DNA of 64,000 bases from an uncultured Azospirillum sp. (GCA_900538765.1 UQAB01000001.1:62001-126000); one strand, 5' to 3'. Numbered from the stretch's first letter, positions 1-9,691 are shown. Numbers and translations are program-made. Notes: a model not told the origin generated them from the sequence alone.

Positions 1-424
1 GCAATGAAGACGTGTGAAAAAACCGAGCCAAAGCCAACACAAGGGCAATTTTCATCAACTCCGACGGCTGTAACTTAAAAAAGCCAAAATTAATCCAGCG
101 TTGAGCCCCCATGCCGACATGCCCGCCGACTTCAACAATCACCAGCAGAATAAGCGTAAAAAAGTAAAATACATAGGCATAACGCATCAAAACGCGAATA
201 TCAATCAGAGCAAAAAACAGCATGACGCCAAAGCCGACGCCAAAACGGACAAGCTGGTTCAACGCCCACGGCCGCCAGCTGCCGTTAGCAGCAGAATACA
301 ACATCGTAATCCCGATTGCAGCCAAAACACAAATAAACAAAACATAGCAAAAACTGATATTCATCAGCTTTTCCCTGATTGTCAGCTTCTGGCTTTTAAA
401 CGTCGTTTCATAAGGTTTGTACAT
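1..424 (-). CDS. rodA: RodA (MrdB), SEDS peptidoglycan polymerase, partial
   Basis: Integral-membrane glycosyltransferase that polymerises lipid II for side-wall growth, working with PBP2 and MreBCD. Only the first 141 residues are in the window; the rest lies beyond the left edge. Reading down from ATG at 424 gives hydrophobic helices at about residues 24-44, 62-75 and 82-100. The SEDS hallmark follows at about 107-136: GAQRWI, then a QPSELMK segment and an ALARFF helix. The start lies 5 bases after the mrdA stop, and an AGGA about 10 bases upstream overlaps the end of mrdA, so it is the last visible gene of the shape operon. Met21 is a possible alternative start. Confidence 0.95.
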   Translation of the reverse strand, partial: MYKPYETTFKSQKLTIREKLMNISFCYVLFICVLAAIGITMLYSAANGSWRPWALNQLVRFGVGFGVMLFFALIDIRVLMRYAYVFYFFTLILLVIVEVGGHVGMGAQRWINFGFFKLQPSELMKIALVLALARFFHTSSL

Positions 425-429
425 ATCTT

Positions 430-2262
430 TTATTCCTGCTGCTGAGCCGCCGCTTCTTTTCCGACGGGGTCAAGAATCAAACTTTCTTTCAAAATCTTTG
501 CTGCAATCGGCGCCGCCACGGACGAACCGCCGCCACCGTGCTCAACCAAAACGGCCAACGCATATTTAGGATTATCCGCCGGCGCATAGGCGATAAAAAT
601 CGCATGGTCACGATATTTCCAAGGCAGGTCTTTTTGTTTGATAATACCCGTCTGGCGCTCCTTCAAACTGATACGGCGCACTTGAACCGAACCGGTCTTT
701 CCGCTCATCCGCTGGCCATTATAAACAAACTGAGAAGCCCAGGCCGTTCCTCCGGGAGCATTGACAACTTCAAACATCCCCTGTTTGACAATATCCAAAT
801 GTGCCTTGGAAACATTAATCTTGTTAAAATGGTTTTTATCTTTAACCGGAAAAAACGTCGGCGTCACTTCATAACCGCCATTAGCCAAACGGGCGGTCAT
901 TGTTGCCAACTGCAGCGGCGTCACCAAAAGATATCCCTGCCCAATGCCGGAAATAAGACTTTCACCGACCTGCCACGGCTCACCATAGCGTTTCAGCTTC
1001 CATTCTTTATCGGGAACCAATCCGGCCTTTTCATTTTCCAAACCGATATTCACCGCTTTACCCAAACCAAAACGCCGGGCAACTTCAGCAATCTTATCAA
1101 TCCCCGTCCGCTGTGCCGTTTCATAAAAAAAGATATCGCAGGAATGTTTCAGAGCCTCAACCACATCAAGATACCCATGGCCGATTTTCTTCCAGCAATG
1201 AAAAGGATGATCGCCCAGCAGCATTTTTCCGGCACAGAAATGCCGCGTATCAGTTTTTATCGCTCCGGCTTCCAACCCGGCAATCGCCACCAGCGGTTTG
1301 AAAACCGAACCGGGAGAATACTGCCCCTGAATGGCCTTATTCGTCAGCGGATGGCGTTCGTTATTCAAAAGTGCATTCCACTGCTCCGTACTCAACCCCT
1401 GCGTAAAAGCATTGGGATCAAAAGACGGCGTGGAAACAAAAGCCAGAATTTCGCCGCTGTGCACATCCAGCAAAATTGCCGCGCCACTCTCTTCGCCAAA
1501 CGCGTCATAGGCTTTTTCCTGCAACCGGGCATCAAGCGTCAAAGTAATGTTTTCGCCGTGAACGCCTTCAGTTTCCTCAATCTCTTTCATAACCCGGCCA
1601 TAAGCATTGACTTCAAGCTTCAAAATGCCGCCTTTGCCGCGCAGCCGCTGTTCCAAATATTTCTCAATACCGGACTTTCCGATTTTAAATCCCGGAACTT
1701 CCAGCAAGGGATCGTCTTTAACGTCTTTCTCGGAAACCGCCGCCACATAACCGATAACCGGCGCCATTTTTTCGCCGTAAGGATAATAGCGGTTCAGCCC
1801 CTCGTCTATAATAATGCCGGGCAAATCGGAAGCGTTCAATTGAATCCTTGAAACTTCTTCCCACGTCAGGTTATCTTTGATTTTTATCGGCACAAAACTG
1901 CGATTGCGCTTCAAATCCCTCTTGATTCGCTCTTCTTCGCTGTCGCTCAATGGCATGATTTTCTTAAAAGCATCCAGCGTTTCCTGAACATTCGTCGTTT
2001 GCTCAGCCACAATCAGCGCCTGAAAATTCTGTTCATTCGTTGCCAAAACTTTGTGGTTGCGGTCATAAATAATACCGCGCTGCGGAATCAAAAGGCGGGT
2101 GGATATGCGGTTTTCATCAGCCAGAGTCTTAAACCTGTCTGCCTGATAAACCTGCAGATAATACAGGCGGGCAATGATACACAGCAAAACAAACACCTTG
2201 CATCCTGCCATAATCATGGAGCGTTTGATCAGAACCTTGCCTTTGTCATTGTCGCGATTCAT
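430..2262 (-). CDS. mrdA: Penicillin-binding protein 2 (elongasome transpeptidase)
   Basis: Class B PBP that cross-links new side-wall peptidoglycan in the periplasm; partner of RodA. The 610 residues have a short cytoplasmic tail, one membrane anchor at about 17-40, a PBP dimerisation domain (about 60-230) and a transpeptidase domain. The catalytic SxxK is S319-V-F-K322. The second motif is SCD, usual for PBP2, and the KTG box lies in SGKTGSVQV. Length is typical. The start is one base after the mreD stop, indicating tight translational linkage in the mreB-mreC-mreD-mrdA-rodA order. Confidence 0.97.
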   Translation of the reverse strand: MNRDNDKGKVLIKRSMIMAGCKVFVLLCIIARLYYLQVYQADRFKTLADENRISTRLLIPQRGIIYDRNHKVLATNEQNFQALIVAEQTTNVQETLDAFKKIMPLSDSEEERIKRDLKRNRSFVPIKIKDNLTWEEVSRIQLNASDLPGIIIDEGLNRYYPYGEKMAPVIGYVAAVSEKDVKDDPLLEVPGFKIGKSGIEKYLEQRLRGKGGILKLEVNAYGRVMKEIEETEGVHGENITLTLDARLQEKAYDAFGEESGAAILLDVHSGEILAFVSTPSFDPNAFTQGLSTEQWNALLNNERHPLTNKAIQGQYSPGSVFKPLVAIAGLEAGAIKTDTRHFCAGKMLLGDHPFHCWKKIGHGYLDVVEALKHSCDIFFYETAQRTGIDKIAEVARRFGLGKAVNIGLENEKAGLVPDKEWKLKRYGEPWQVGESLISGIGQGYLLVTPLQLATMTARLANGGYEVTPTFFPVKDKNHFNKINVSKAHLDIVKQGMFEVVNAPGGTAWASQFVYNGQRMSGKTGSVQVRRISLKERQTGIIKQKDLPWKYRDHAIFIAYAPADNPKYALAVLVEHGGGGSSVAAPIAAKILKESLILDPVGKEAAAQQQE

Positions 2263-2263
2263 C

Positions 2264-2773
2264 TCAAACCTCGTCCGTCATAAATTTGTTCTGCACAAAA
2301 ACATTAACCAGGCTGACAATCGGATAAGACGCAACCGTAATCAGCAGAGAAAACATCAACATTCCCAGAGGCAAAAACTGGCTATAATAAACCGAAAGCA
2401 CAAACCACTTGGCAAACATGGAAATAAAAGCTGCCGGAATAAATCCCGCCCACATAACCTCAAAAGGCTTTCCGTTGAAATACTTCAAAAAATTACTGAT
2501 TAAAACAAACAAAATCAACAATTCAAAAACATTCGCCCCCCACGGCGATGCAGAAATCAAGTCAGCCACAACTCCCAGAATAAAAACCGAAAACAGGTTA
2601 AAAACATCCGAACGATGCAACATCCAGTAATACACGCAAATCAAGGCCACAGAAGGATGAAAAATAGCCGGAACAAATGGCATACAGGAAAGCAACAGCA
2701 GCAAAACCGACGACAAAAGCGGCAGCAGCCTTTGCAAATATAATGTCAATGTTTCTTTCCAGTCATCGTTCAT
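2264..2773 (-). CDS. mreD: Rod shape-determining protein MreD
   Basis: Small polytopic inner-membrane component of the elongasome. The 169 residues hold about five hydrophobic segments (near 13-35, 38-55, 58-75, 80-100 and 130-160) and little else, as in MreD. Primary sequence is weakly conserved in this family, so the call rests on size, topology and position between mreC (5-base gap) and mrdA (1-base gap). Confidence 0.87.
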   Translation of the reverse strand: MNDDWKETLTLYLQRLLPLLSSVLLLLLSCMPFVPAIFHPSVALICVYYWMLHRSDVFNLFSVFILGVVADLISASPWGANVFELLILFVLISNFLKYFNGKPFEVMWAGFIPAAFISMFAKWFVLSVYYSQFLPLGMLMFSLLITVASYPIVSLVNVFVQNKFMTDEV

Positions 2774-2778
2774 CGAAA

Positions 2779-3657
2779 CTAAATCCCGCTGTTTTCCGGC
2801 GTGGCTAAATCGCTTTCCGGCGAAGCCTCTTCGGCAAAAGAAACGATTTTGACATACTCAAGACTGTCCAGATCCGCATAAGGCGTAATGCGGATATCCC
2901 GCTTGTCAACTTTGCTGACAACTCCAACCGGCAAACCGGGAGGAAAAACACCGGCAACACCGGAGGTAACAATTCTGTCGCCGACGCTGATTTCCGCAGA
3001 CAACGGCAAAAATACAAGTTTCGGGCTTTGCGTATTGTCACCGGCCATCATCCCCCGGGTTCTGCTTTTTTCGATAACAACCGGAATCCTGGAATTGATA
3101 TCCGTCAACAGCAAGATTTTTGCATAAGCATCTCCGACATTGTCGATTCGCCCGATAATACCGCGTTCGTTCAAAACAATCTGCCCTTCCTCAACAGAAG
3201 CGTTAACCTTACCGACATAGGCAATCAGAGAATGAGAAAAGGCATCCCCTTCTTCAGCCACAATACGAGCTGTCACCATTTTTTCCGCCGGCGGTTTTGT
3301 ATAATTCAAAATACGCGACAACAGTTTGTTTTCGATTTCCAAAGCCCGGGCACGCTCGCCGATAAGACGCAGCCTGCGGTTTTCCATTTTCAACTGCTTA
3401 TTTTCCTCATAAGCCAGGCTCATTCCCTTAAAATAATCATAAACATTGGCAACCAGCCGCGCCGGAATAATCAGCACGTCAATAACCGGACTGATAACGT
3501 CAGTTGCCACCGAAGACGTCTTATCAATCAGCACCGTATCGGTTTTATTGACCAACATCATAATAAAAGCTACCAAAAAAAGAATGACTAAAGCAAACTT
3601 TTTAATCAGCAGCCTGATCTGGCTTAATTGCATAAATAAAACTCTTCTGTGCTTCAT
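2779..3657 (-). CDS. mreC: Rod shape-determining protein MreC
   Basis: Bitopic periplasmic scaffold linking MreB to PBP2 and RodA. The 292-residue frame has one membrane segment (about 18-38), a coiled coil (about 75-115, rich in E, K, N and L) and the two beta-barrel lobes of MreC, with recognisable ERGIIGRI and FPPGLPVGVVS stretches. The first ATG lacks a Shine-Dalgarno sequence. The internal ATG at 3633 follows AGAAGAG and may be the true start, shortening the cytoplasmic tail by 8 residues. The C-terminus ends in an acidic, likely disordered tail. Confidence 0.93.
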   Translation of the reverse strand: MKHRRVLFMQLSQIRLLIKKFALVILFLVAFIMMLVNKTDTVLIDKTSSVATDVISPVIDVLIIPARLVANVYDYFKGMSLAYEENKQLKMENRRLRLIGERARALEIENKLLSRILNYTKPPAEKMVTARIVAEEGDAFSHSLIAYVGKVNASVEEGQIVLNERGIIGRIDNVGDAYAKILLLTDINSRIPVVIEKSRTRGMMAGDNTQSPKLVFLPLSAEISVGDRIVTSGVAGVFPPGLPVGVVSKVDKRDIRITPYADLDSLEYVKIVSFAEEASPESDLATPENSGI

Positions 3658-3776
3658 AACGTCTGTAACTCGGAAACGAAAGGTTTACATAAAGCAGAAA
3701 GAGCGTGTTCCCCCAAGCCGCCATAAAACATTCCGGAGAAAATCTTATGCCGGCTCGGAAACACGCCCAAAACAAT

Positions 3777-4817
3777 TTAGTACATGCTTGAAAGGATGCT
3801 CTTCAGCTTGTACAAATCTTCCAAAGCCTTGCCGGTTCCCTTAACAACGCAAGCCAAAGGATTTTCGGCAATGGAAACAGGAAGTCCTGTCGCATTGCGC
3901 AAAACCTGATCCAAATTGCTAAGCAAAGCGCCGCCGCCGGTCAAGACAATACCTTTGTCAACAATATCGGCTGCCAGTTCCGGTGCCGTGTTTTCCAAAG
4001 CGACCTTAACGGCTTCAACAATCTGGGAAACTGGTTCTGCCAAACTCTCGGCAACCTGACGTTCAGTAATGACGATTTCCTTGGGAACGCCGTTCATCAA
4101 ATCGCGGCCTTTAATATCAACGGTACGGCCTTCGCCTTTTTCCGGCGGGCAGGCTGAACCGATTTCTTTTTTGATTTTCTCGGCGCTGCCTTCACCAACC
4201 AAAAGGTTATGATTACGGCGGATATAAGAAATAATGGCATTGTCCATCTTATCGCCGCCGACGCGAACAGAACGGGCATAAACAATCCCCCCCAAAGACA
4301 AAACGGCAACCTCGGTCGTACCGCCGCCAATATCAACAACCATGCTGCCGGTCGGTTCGGTAACCGGAAGCCCGGCGCCTATTGCCGCAGCCATAGGTTC
4401 TTCAATCAGCCATACTTTTCTGGCACCTGCCGCTTCGGCAGATTCCTGAATAGCACGACGCTCAACGGCTGTTGAACCGGACGGAACGCAAATGATAACC
4501 ATCGGAGATGCAAAAGAACGGCGGTTGTGTACCTTGCGGATAAAATATTTAATCATTTCTTCGGCAATTTCAAAATCAGCAATAACGCCATCGCGCAGCG
4601 GACGAATTGCATGAATGTTGCCCGGGGTACGCCCAAGCATCAGCTTGGCGTCATTACCGACGGCTAAAACCTGTTTTTTGCCTCTGTATTCCTCAATGGC
4701 GACAACGGAAGGCTCGTTAAGAACAATGCCTTTTCCTCTGACATAAACCAGAGTGTTGGCAGTACCCAGGTCGATTGCCATATCTGCTGACAACCAGCCC
4801 ATTATTTTTGACATCAT
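3777..4817 (-). CDS. mreB: Actin-like cell shape protein MreB
   Basis: Bacterial actin that forms membrane-bound filaments directing cell-wall elongation. The 346 residues contain the actin-fold nucleotide motifs: phosphate 1 (DLGTANTLVYV, near 16), phosphate 2 (VVDIGGGTTEVAV, near 162) and the adenosine motif TGGGALL (near 293). The start ATG is preceded by GGAG at 9 bases; a second ATG follows at once (MM). It leads mreC with a gap of about 120 bases, longer than other gaps in the operon. Its rod-shape role implies a rod or curved-rod organism. Confidence 0.98.
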   Translation of the reverse strand: MMSKIMGWLSADMAIDLGTANTLVYVRGKGIVLNEPSVVAIEEYRGKKQVLAVGNDAKLMLGRTPGNIHAIRPLRDGVIADFEIAEEMIKYFIRKVHNRRSFASPMVIICVPSGSTAVERRAIQESAEAAGARKVWLIEEPMAAAIGAGLPVTEPTGSMVVDIGGGTTEVAVLSLGGIVYARSVRVGGDKMDNAIISYIRRNHNLLVGEGSAEKIKKEIGSACPPEKGEGRTVDIKGRDLMNGVPKEIVITERQVAESLAEPVSQIVEAVKVALENTAPELAADIVDKGIVLTGGGALLSNLDQVLRNATGLPVSIAENPLACVVKGTGKALEDLYKLKSILSSMY

Positions 4818-4895
4818 GATATTTATCTCCGGATTTCAGTTCATTAATTATTAATTCTTTTTATAACCATCTCGCCTATTGTGCAACACTATTAA

Positions 4896-5828
4896 TTAAC
4901 TTTTCACAAACTTAATTATATTTTCTATAACTTCTTTTTGTCCGCTATAACATTGATTCAGCACTAAATCAGCATTGAGTTTATTATTAAACCAAGTCCG
5001 CTGACGCTTGGCATATTGCCGCGTATGCAGTTTTCCGAGCATAATTGCCTCCTCCAGCGTCGTTCTTCCCTCTGCATAATCCATCAGTTCAGGAACACCG
5101 AGCGCGCGCATGGCCGGCAACCGGCGGTTCAGGTGACGGGCGGACAAAGCAACAGCCTCGTCTAGCGCGCCGCCGGCAATCATTTGGTCAAAACGCCGAA
5201 AACAGCGTTCATCCAGCTCTTCCGCCGATGGTACAATCTTGACAATCCAAAATGCCGCATCGGGAAGCTTCTTTATCATCGGCAGCCTATGCCAGGCACT
5301 CAAGGCTTTCCCCGTATCAAAATAAACTTCCAAAGCCCGGCGCACCCGGGTCGTATCATTAGGATTCAGTTTTGCAGCAGACGGCGGATCAAATTCTGCC
5401 AGCATATCATGCAGCTGCCGAACGCCGTTATCTTCCAGCATTTTTTTTACTTTATCCCTGACTTCCGGACTTGTTTCGGGAATTGGCGTCGTCCCGTTAA
5501 TCAGATTATCCAAATACAGCCCCGTTCCGCCGACGACAACCGGAATTTTCCCGTCCCGCCAAATGTTTTTAATCTCGGCAACCGCCAAATTCAGCCAGTC
5601 GACAACCGAACCGTTTTTTTCCGCATCCCAGATTTCATACAACCGGTGCGCAACAAGCGCTTTGTCTTCTTCACTTGGGCAAGCGGAAATAATCGGCGTA
5701 TTCCGATAAACCTGCATAGAATCGGCATTCACCACCACACCGCTGACAGCCAGTGCCGCATCAATGGCCAACTGCGACTTTCCCGAAGCCGTCGGCCCGG
5801 CAATAACAATCACTTTCTGCTTCTGCAT
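4896..5828 (-). CDS. miaA: tRNA dimethylallyltransferase MiaA
   Basis: Transfers the dimethylallyl group from DMAPP to N6 of A37 in tRNAs reading UNN codons. From ATG 5828 the protein is 310 residues. It shows a P-loop GPTASGKS near the N-terminus, the NADSMQVYR motif and GGTGLYL, all diagnostic of the IPP transferase family. The start lies 19 bases inside the end of ddl, so the two genes are translationally coupled. A GTG at 5855 could add 9 residues but would put unusual sequence before the P-loop. Confidence 0.95.
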   Translation of the reverse strand: MQKQKVIVIAGPTASGKSQLAIDAALAVSGVVVNADSMQVYRNTPIISACPSEEDKALVAHRLYEIWDAEKNGSVVDWLNLAVAEIKNIWRDGKIPVVVGGTGLYLDNLINGTTPIPETSPEVRDKVKKMLEDNGVRQLHDMLAEFDPPSAAKLNPNDTTRVRRALEVYFDTGKALSAWHRLPMIKKLPDAAFWIVKIVPSAEELDERCFRRFDQMIAGGALDEAVALSARHLNRRLPAMRALGVPELMDYAEGRTTLEEAIMLGKLHTRQYAKRQRTWFNNKLNADLVLNQCYSGQKEVIENIIKFVKS

Positions 5829-6718
5829 TGCGCGTTTTCCACAAGTTCGGCGCACAAATCTTCATAACTGATTCCGGCAAAACGCGCCTGTTCCGGAACC
5901 AAGGACAACGGTGTCAAACCGGGGTTGGTGTTGATTTCCAAAAAAACGACACCGTCCTCGGCATTATAACGAAAATCAGAACGCGAAACCATCCGGCAGC
6001 CCAAAGCCCGGTGAACCGTTTCCGCATAACGCCGCGCCGTTGCTGCCGCTTCTTCGGGAATTTCCGCCGGCAGAATGTGCCGGGTCATACCCTCGGTATA
6101 CTTGGCCTTGTAATCATAAAACGCAACTTCCGGACGCAGTTCCGTAACCACATAAGCCCTGTCTTTCCAAACCATAACCGTCAGTTCTTTGCCGGCAATA
6201 TACTTTTCGCACAACAGTTCCACATCATCCCGTTCATAAGAAACAGCCTGCCTGTCCGCATCATTTCTGACAATAAACACACCGACGCTTGAACCGTCGC
6301 ACACCGGTTTTAAAACATAAGGATAGGGAATTTTCGTCCCCCGGCTTTTATAATCGCCATAGAGCAAACGCTCGGCCTCGGCAACGCGAACCCCGTTCTT
6401 GGCGGCAGCCTGACGGGACAATTCCTTGTCCATCCCCAGCAAAGACGCTTTCATACCTGAATGCGTATAGGGAATTTGCAACATATCCAAAAAAGCCTGT
6501 ACCGCACCGTCTTCACCCCAGTTGCCGTGCAAAGCGTTAAAAACAACATCCGGCTTCTCCCGACGAAGCGCATCAATCAGCGCGCCGCTGTCTTTCAAAT
6601 CAAAACCGGCAACGTCATACCCTTTTTGCCGAAGCGCCTGCTCCACTCCGGCGCCGCTGACCAAACTGACTTCCCTTTCCGCGGAAAAGCCGCCTTTCAA
6701 AACCATAACCTTTTTCAC
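5810..6718 (-). CDS. ddl: D-alanine--D-alanine ligase
   Basis: ATP-grasp ligase making the D-Ala-D-Ala terminus of the peptidoglycan stem peptide. The start chosen is GTG at 6718, preceded by AAAGGA at 7-8 bases. It places the conserved GGFSAEREVSLVSG segment at the N-terminus as in other Ddl proteins; an upstream ATG at 6763 would add 15 unrelated residues. ATP-grasp features include PYVLKPVCDGSSVGV and the metal-site ending FLEINTNPGLTPLS. About 302 residues, normal length. First gene of the minus-strand ddl-miaA-mreBCD run, divergent from the gene at 6788. Confidence 0.95.
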   Translation of the reverse strand: MKKVMVLKGGFSAEREVSLVSGAGVEQALRQKGYDVAGFDLKDSGALIDALRREKPDVVFNALHGNWGEDGAVQAFLDMLQIPYTHSGMKASLLGMDKELSRQAAAKNGVRVAEAERLLYGDYKSRGTKIPYPYVLKPVCDGSSVGVFIVRNDADRQAVSYERDDVELLCEKYIAGKELTVMVWKDRAYVVTELRPEVAFYDYKAKYTEGMTRHILPAEIPEEAAATARRYAETVHRALGCRMVSRSDFRYNAEDGVVFLEINTNPGLTPLSLVPEQARFAGISYEDLCAELVENAQCRSRK

Positions 6719-6787
6719 GTTAAATTCCTTTAAAATATATTTTTTTATGCTAGTATGCTGCAAAAGATTTAAGAAAGACTAAAACCC

Positions 6788-7570
6788 ATGTTCAAAAAAA
6801 CGCTTTTTTTATCGCTTTTCCTCTTGTGCAGCCAACCATTGCACGCTGCCGGCATTAAACACGACTTCATTGTCCATATCGGCATTTTTGACGCCAGCCG
6901 CACCTCTTTTGAATACAATCTTGATAAAAAACGCTATCTGACCAAATCAGAAGTCAAAACCAACGGCTTTTTCGACACGGTGTATCCGTTTACCGCCGAA
7001 TATTATACCTCCGGCGACATCATACCGGACGGCCCTTTCAAAACGCAGATTTACCGCTACAAATCAAAAACCCGCAGCAACCGGCGCACAAAAGAAATGT
7101 TTTACAACAAAGAGGGGCTGCCCGTCTACCGCATCAGCTCCAAAAACGACAAGAGCAAAAAAGTTGACATCACGCAGGATCCAAAAAATGCGGGAACAAC
7201 CGACCTCCAAACCGTCTTTGCCGAAATATCAAAACAATACGCCGAACTTCGCTTTTGCGATTCCCGCATGGAAGTTTTTGACGGCAAACGCCGTTTTGAC
7301 GTTATCTTCAAAGATGAAGGCGACGAAGAACTAATCCCCGGAAAATATTCTCCCTACGGCGGAACGGCGCGCAAATGTTCCCTCTATATCGACAAGCTCG
7401 ACACCAACGGAGATGACCTGTTGTGGCAGATTACTTCTGACCGCCCGATTTATTTCTGGATTTTGGAAGAAAAAAGGACTAAGCTTCCATTCATCGCCAA
7501 AGCCTATATTGAAGAAACACCGCTCGGCGAACTGAACGTTTACACCAGTCAAATTACTGTTAAGGATTAA
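6788..7570 (+). CDS. DUF3108 family exported protein
   Basis: A 260-residue protein with a clear signal peptide (about 1-21, hydrophobic core then LHAAG). It matches the general look of DUF3108 proteins of proteobacteria: a periplasmic beta-rich fold with an early YxLxA-like strand, a central SRMEVFDGKRRFDV strand and a C-terminal strand with PIYFWILEEKR. Function is not known. It ends 2 bases before the U32 peptidase-like gene and is probably cotranscribed with it. Confidence 0.8.
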   Translation: MFKKTLFLSLFLLCSQPLHAAGIKHDFIVHIGIFDASRTSFEYNLDKKRYLTKSEVKTNGFFDTVYPFTAEYYTSGDIIPDGPFKTQIYRYKSKTRSNRRTKEMFYNKEGLPVYRISSKNDKSKKVDITQDPKNAGTTDLQTVFAEISKQYAELRFCDSRMEVFDGKRRFDVIFKDEGDEELIPGKYSPYGGTARKCSLYIDKLDTNGDDLLWQITSDRPIYFWILEEKRTKLPFIAKAYIEETPLGELNVYTSQITVKD

Positions 7571-7572
7571 AA

Positions 7573-8976
7573 ATGTTAGACAAAGCAGAACTTCTATTGC
7601 CCGCCGGTTCACTGACAAAACTAAAAACCGCCATCCTCTACGGCGCTGACGCCGTTTATGCGGGGACACCGGATTTATGCCTGCGTTCCCAGTCAAAATT
7701 TTCTCTTGAAGAACTAAAAGAAGGCATAGAGTTCGTCCATAGCAAAGGCAAAAAAATCTACCTGACACTGAATCTGTTCATGCACAACCGTGATGTTGAA
7801 AAATTGCCGGTCTTTGTCGAAACGCTCAGCCACTTAAAACCGGACGGCGTGCTCATTGCCGACCCCGGCGTTTTCCAGTTTGTCAAGGACAACGCCCCCG
7901 ATTTGAACCTCTTCGTGTCCACACAGGCAAATATCTGTTCCTGGCCGGCTGTCCGCTTCTGGCAAAACCAAGGGGCAAAGCTCTGCGTTCTCGGCCGGGA
8001 AGTAACCTATGCCGAAATGAAGGAAATTCGCGAAAAATGCCCGGACATCCTGCTTGAATGTTTCATGCACGGCGCCATGTGCATGTCATATTCCGGCCGC
8101 TGCCTGATTTCAAACTATCTGGCGGATCGCAGCGCCAATCAGGGTAAATGCGCCCACTGCTGCCGCTGGCATTATAAACTCCACCTGCGCCTGAAAGACG
8201 GCACAATAAAAGAGCTGGTTATTGACGAAAACAACAAGGATTCCTTTGAATTTCTCCTTGAAGAAGAGTTCCGTCCGGGTGAGTATTATGAAGTTGTTGA
8301 AGACGACCACGGCGGTTATATGCTCAACTCAAAAGATATGTGCCTCATGCCCCGCCTGCCGGACTTGCTGAGTATCGGCATGGATTCCCTGAAAGTTGAA
8401 GGCCGCAATAAAACCGAATATTACGCCGGCATTGTTGCCCGCACCTACCGTCAAGCGATTGATGACTGGTATAACGCCCCTGACAACTGGGATTACACAA
8501 AATATATGGACGACCTCAACACGCTGCAAAATCGCGGCTACTGTCTGGGCTTCCATGACGGCAAACTCACCAATATCAGCCAAAACTATGAATATACCCG
8601 GACACTCGGCGACTGGCTCTTTGCCGGTTCCGTTGTCGAATGGCAGAATGATGATGCCGTCTTTGAAATCCGCAACTACATTAACAGCGGCGAATTCATT
8701 GAATTTCTCATTCCCGGAACCTTGGACAACCTGCGCCTGAGCCTGCCGGAATTTGAAGACGCCGAAACCGGCGAAATTACGCCGAAAGTTTCCGCCGGCC
8801 AAGGCAAAAAAATCCGCATCCGTCCCCAGGCCTGGAACAAAGACATCAGCGAAATCAAAAAACTTCTGCCGCAATACGTCATTGCCCGCAAACCTGCCCT
8901 GCTTACGGAAGAAAACCAAACCATGCTCAACCGTAAAAAAGAAGAGTTTGATATGTTGACAAACAAAAAAGCCTGA
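7573..8976 (+). CDS. trhP: U32-family tRNA hydroxylation protein (TrhP/YegQ type)
   Basis: A 467-residue member of peptidase family U32, whose YegQ/TrhP branch acts in prephenate-dependent 5-hydroxyuridine formation at tRNA U34. Visible features: N-terminal LLLPAGSLTKL and GADAVYAG, the STQANICS strand, then the U32 cysteine region with FMHGAMCMSYSGRC (near 170), NQGKCAHCCRW (near 193) and LNSKDMCLM (near 253). These Cys residues fit an Fe-S site. The C-terminal OB-like part (about 340-440) is present, favouring TrhP over the shorter U32 branches. The stop codon is embedded in a terminator-like hairpin. Confidence 0.85.
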   Translation: MLDKAELLLPAGSLTKLKTAILYGADAVYAGTPDLCLRSQSKFSLEELKEGIEFVHSKGKKIYLTLNLFMHNRDVEKLPVFVETLSHLKPDGVLIADPGVFQFVKDNAPDLNLFVSTQANICSWPAVRFWQNQGAKLCVLGREVTYAEMKEIREKCPDILLECFMHGAMCMSYSGRCLISNYLADRSANQGKCAHCCRWHYKLHLRLKDGTIKELVIDENNKDSFEFLLEEEFRPGEYYEVVEDDHGGYMLNSKDMCLMPRLPDLLSIGMDSLKVEGRNKTEYYAGIVARTYRQAIDDWYNAPDNWDYTKYMDDLNTLQNRGYCLGFHDGKLTNISQNYEYTRTLGDWLFAGSVVEWQNDDAVFEIRNYINSGEFIEFLIPGTLDNLRLSLPEFEDAETGEITPKVSAGQGKKIRIRPQAWNKDISEIKKLLPQYVIARKPALLTEENQTMLNRKKEEFDMLTNKKA

Positions 8977-8995
8977 TATCAATCAGGCTTAAAAT
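8969..8995. terminator. Hairpin overlapping the trhP stop codon
   Basis: A 9-bp perfect stem, AAGCCTGAT with ATCAGGCTT around a 4-base loop, includes the TGA stop of trhP. The plus side has only a weak T tract (TTAAAATTT); the minus side has six T's, although no minus gene enters here. Likely the end of the DUF3108-trhP transcript. Confidence 0.6.
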
Positions 8996-9021
8996 TTCTG
9001 AAAAAACACTTTATTTTTCTA

Positions 9022-9049
9022 TTGACAAATTTTGTCCATAGTATATATT
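9022..9049 (+). promoter_or_regulatory. Promoter of the ORFan at 9081
   Basis: TTGACA at 9022-9027 and TATATT at 9044-9049, 16 bp apart. The -35 region runs into AATTTTGTC, giving an imperfect GACAAA/TTTGTC dyad. The same arrangement occurs before several other ORFans in the window. The transcript start would leave an A/T-rich leader lacking a Shine-Dalgarno sequence. Confidence 0.7.
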
Positions 9050-9080
9050 CACGATTGGAAAACTATAATTATAAAATATT

Positions 9081-9686
9081 ATGAAAACAATACTTGAAGA
9101 CATCTGCGACATTATTTCAACAATAATGCCAGATGAGGAAGAAATCAAAATTTATGAAGAGAGAAGCAACAATCTCTCTTATACCGACATTTTGCTTGAC
9201 TTGCTTGTCAGCAACCTGATTTTCAAAATGTTGGCCGTACGCAACGCTAGCGATGACAGTGAATATGACGCACCGGGATCAAACCCGCTCATCAACAGCC
9301 TCAAACTGTTTTGCAAAAACGAAAACCTGTTGACAGAATGGAAAGATTTCTCATTATTTCATGTTCATTACATTGCAGAAAACTACCCGCTTAACCCAAC
9401 CGTTCAAAAATATCTGCTCCATGAACTCAAACTTCATGAAAAAACAGATATAACCGAACAGGAATTATGGGAACGGGACGATAATGAAGAATTGGTATAT
9501 GACTACACAAATTTCATTATCTCAAATTTAAAAACAATAAATCAAGAGGAACTAAATTCCCTAAGGTACCTGTTTGAAGGCATAATTCTTCTGAACAGCC
9601 ATATTCTGGAAGAAGAAAAATACACTGAACTGATACAGGAACACCTTAAAGAATTTCAAAATGAGCTCTCTCTTAAAAATTATTAA
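9081..9686 (+). CDS. Hypothetical acidic alpha-helical protein
   Basis: 201 residues, no signal peptide or membrane segment, rich in Glu, Leu, Asn and Ile and predicted mostly helical. I recognise no family. It has its own promoter (TTGACA...TATATT), starts within a run of A/T with no Shine-Dalgarno, and is followed by its own terminator, the arrangement seen for the other ORFan cassettes. A+T content is higher than in the flanking trhP. Confidence 0.75.
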   Translation: MKTILEDICDIISTIMPDEEEIKIYEERSNNLSYTDILLDLLVSNLIFKMLAVRNASDDSEYDAPGSNPLINSLKLFCKNENLLTEWKDFSLFHVHYIAENYPLNPTVQKYLLHELKLHEKTDITEQELWERDDNEELVYDYTNFIISNLKTINQEELNSLRYLFEGIILLNSHILEEEKYTELIQEHLKEFQNELSLKNY

Positions 9687-9691
9687 CTAAG

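Noticed and set aside
538..1851. 437-codon plus-strand frame opposite mrdA
   Set aside because: Antisense shadow of a well-supported PBP2 gene; basic, low-complexity product without motifs.
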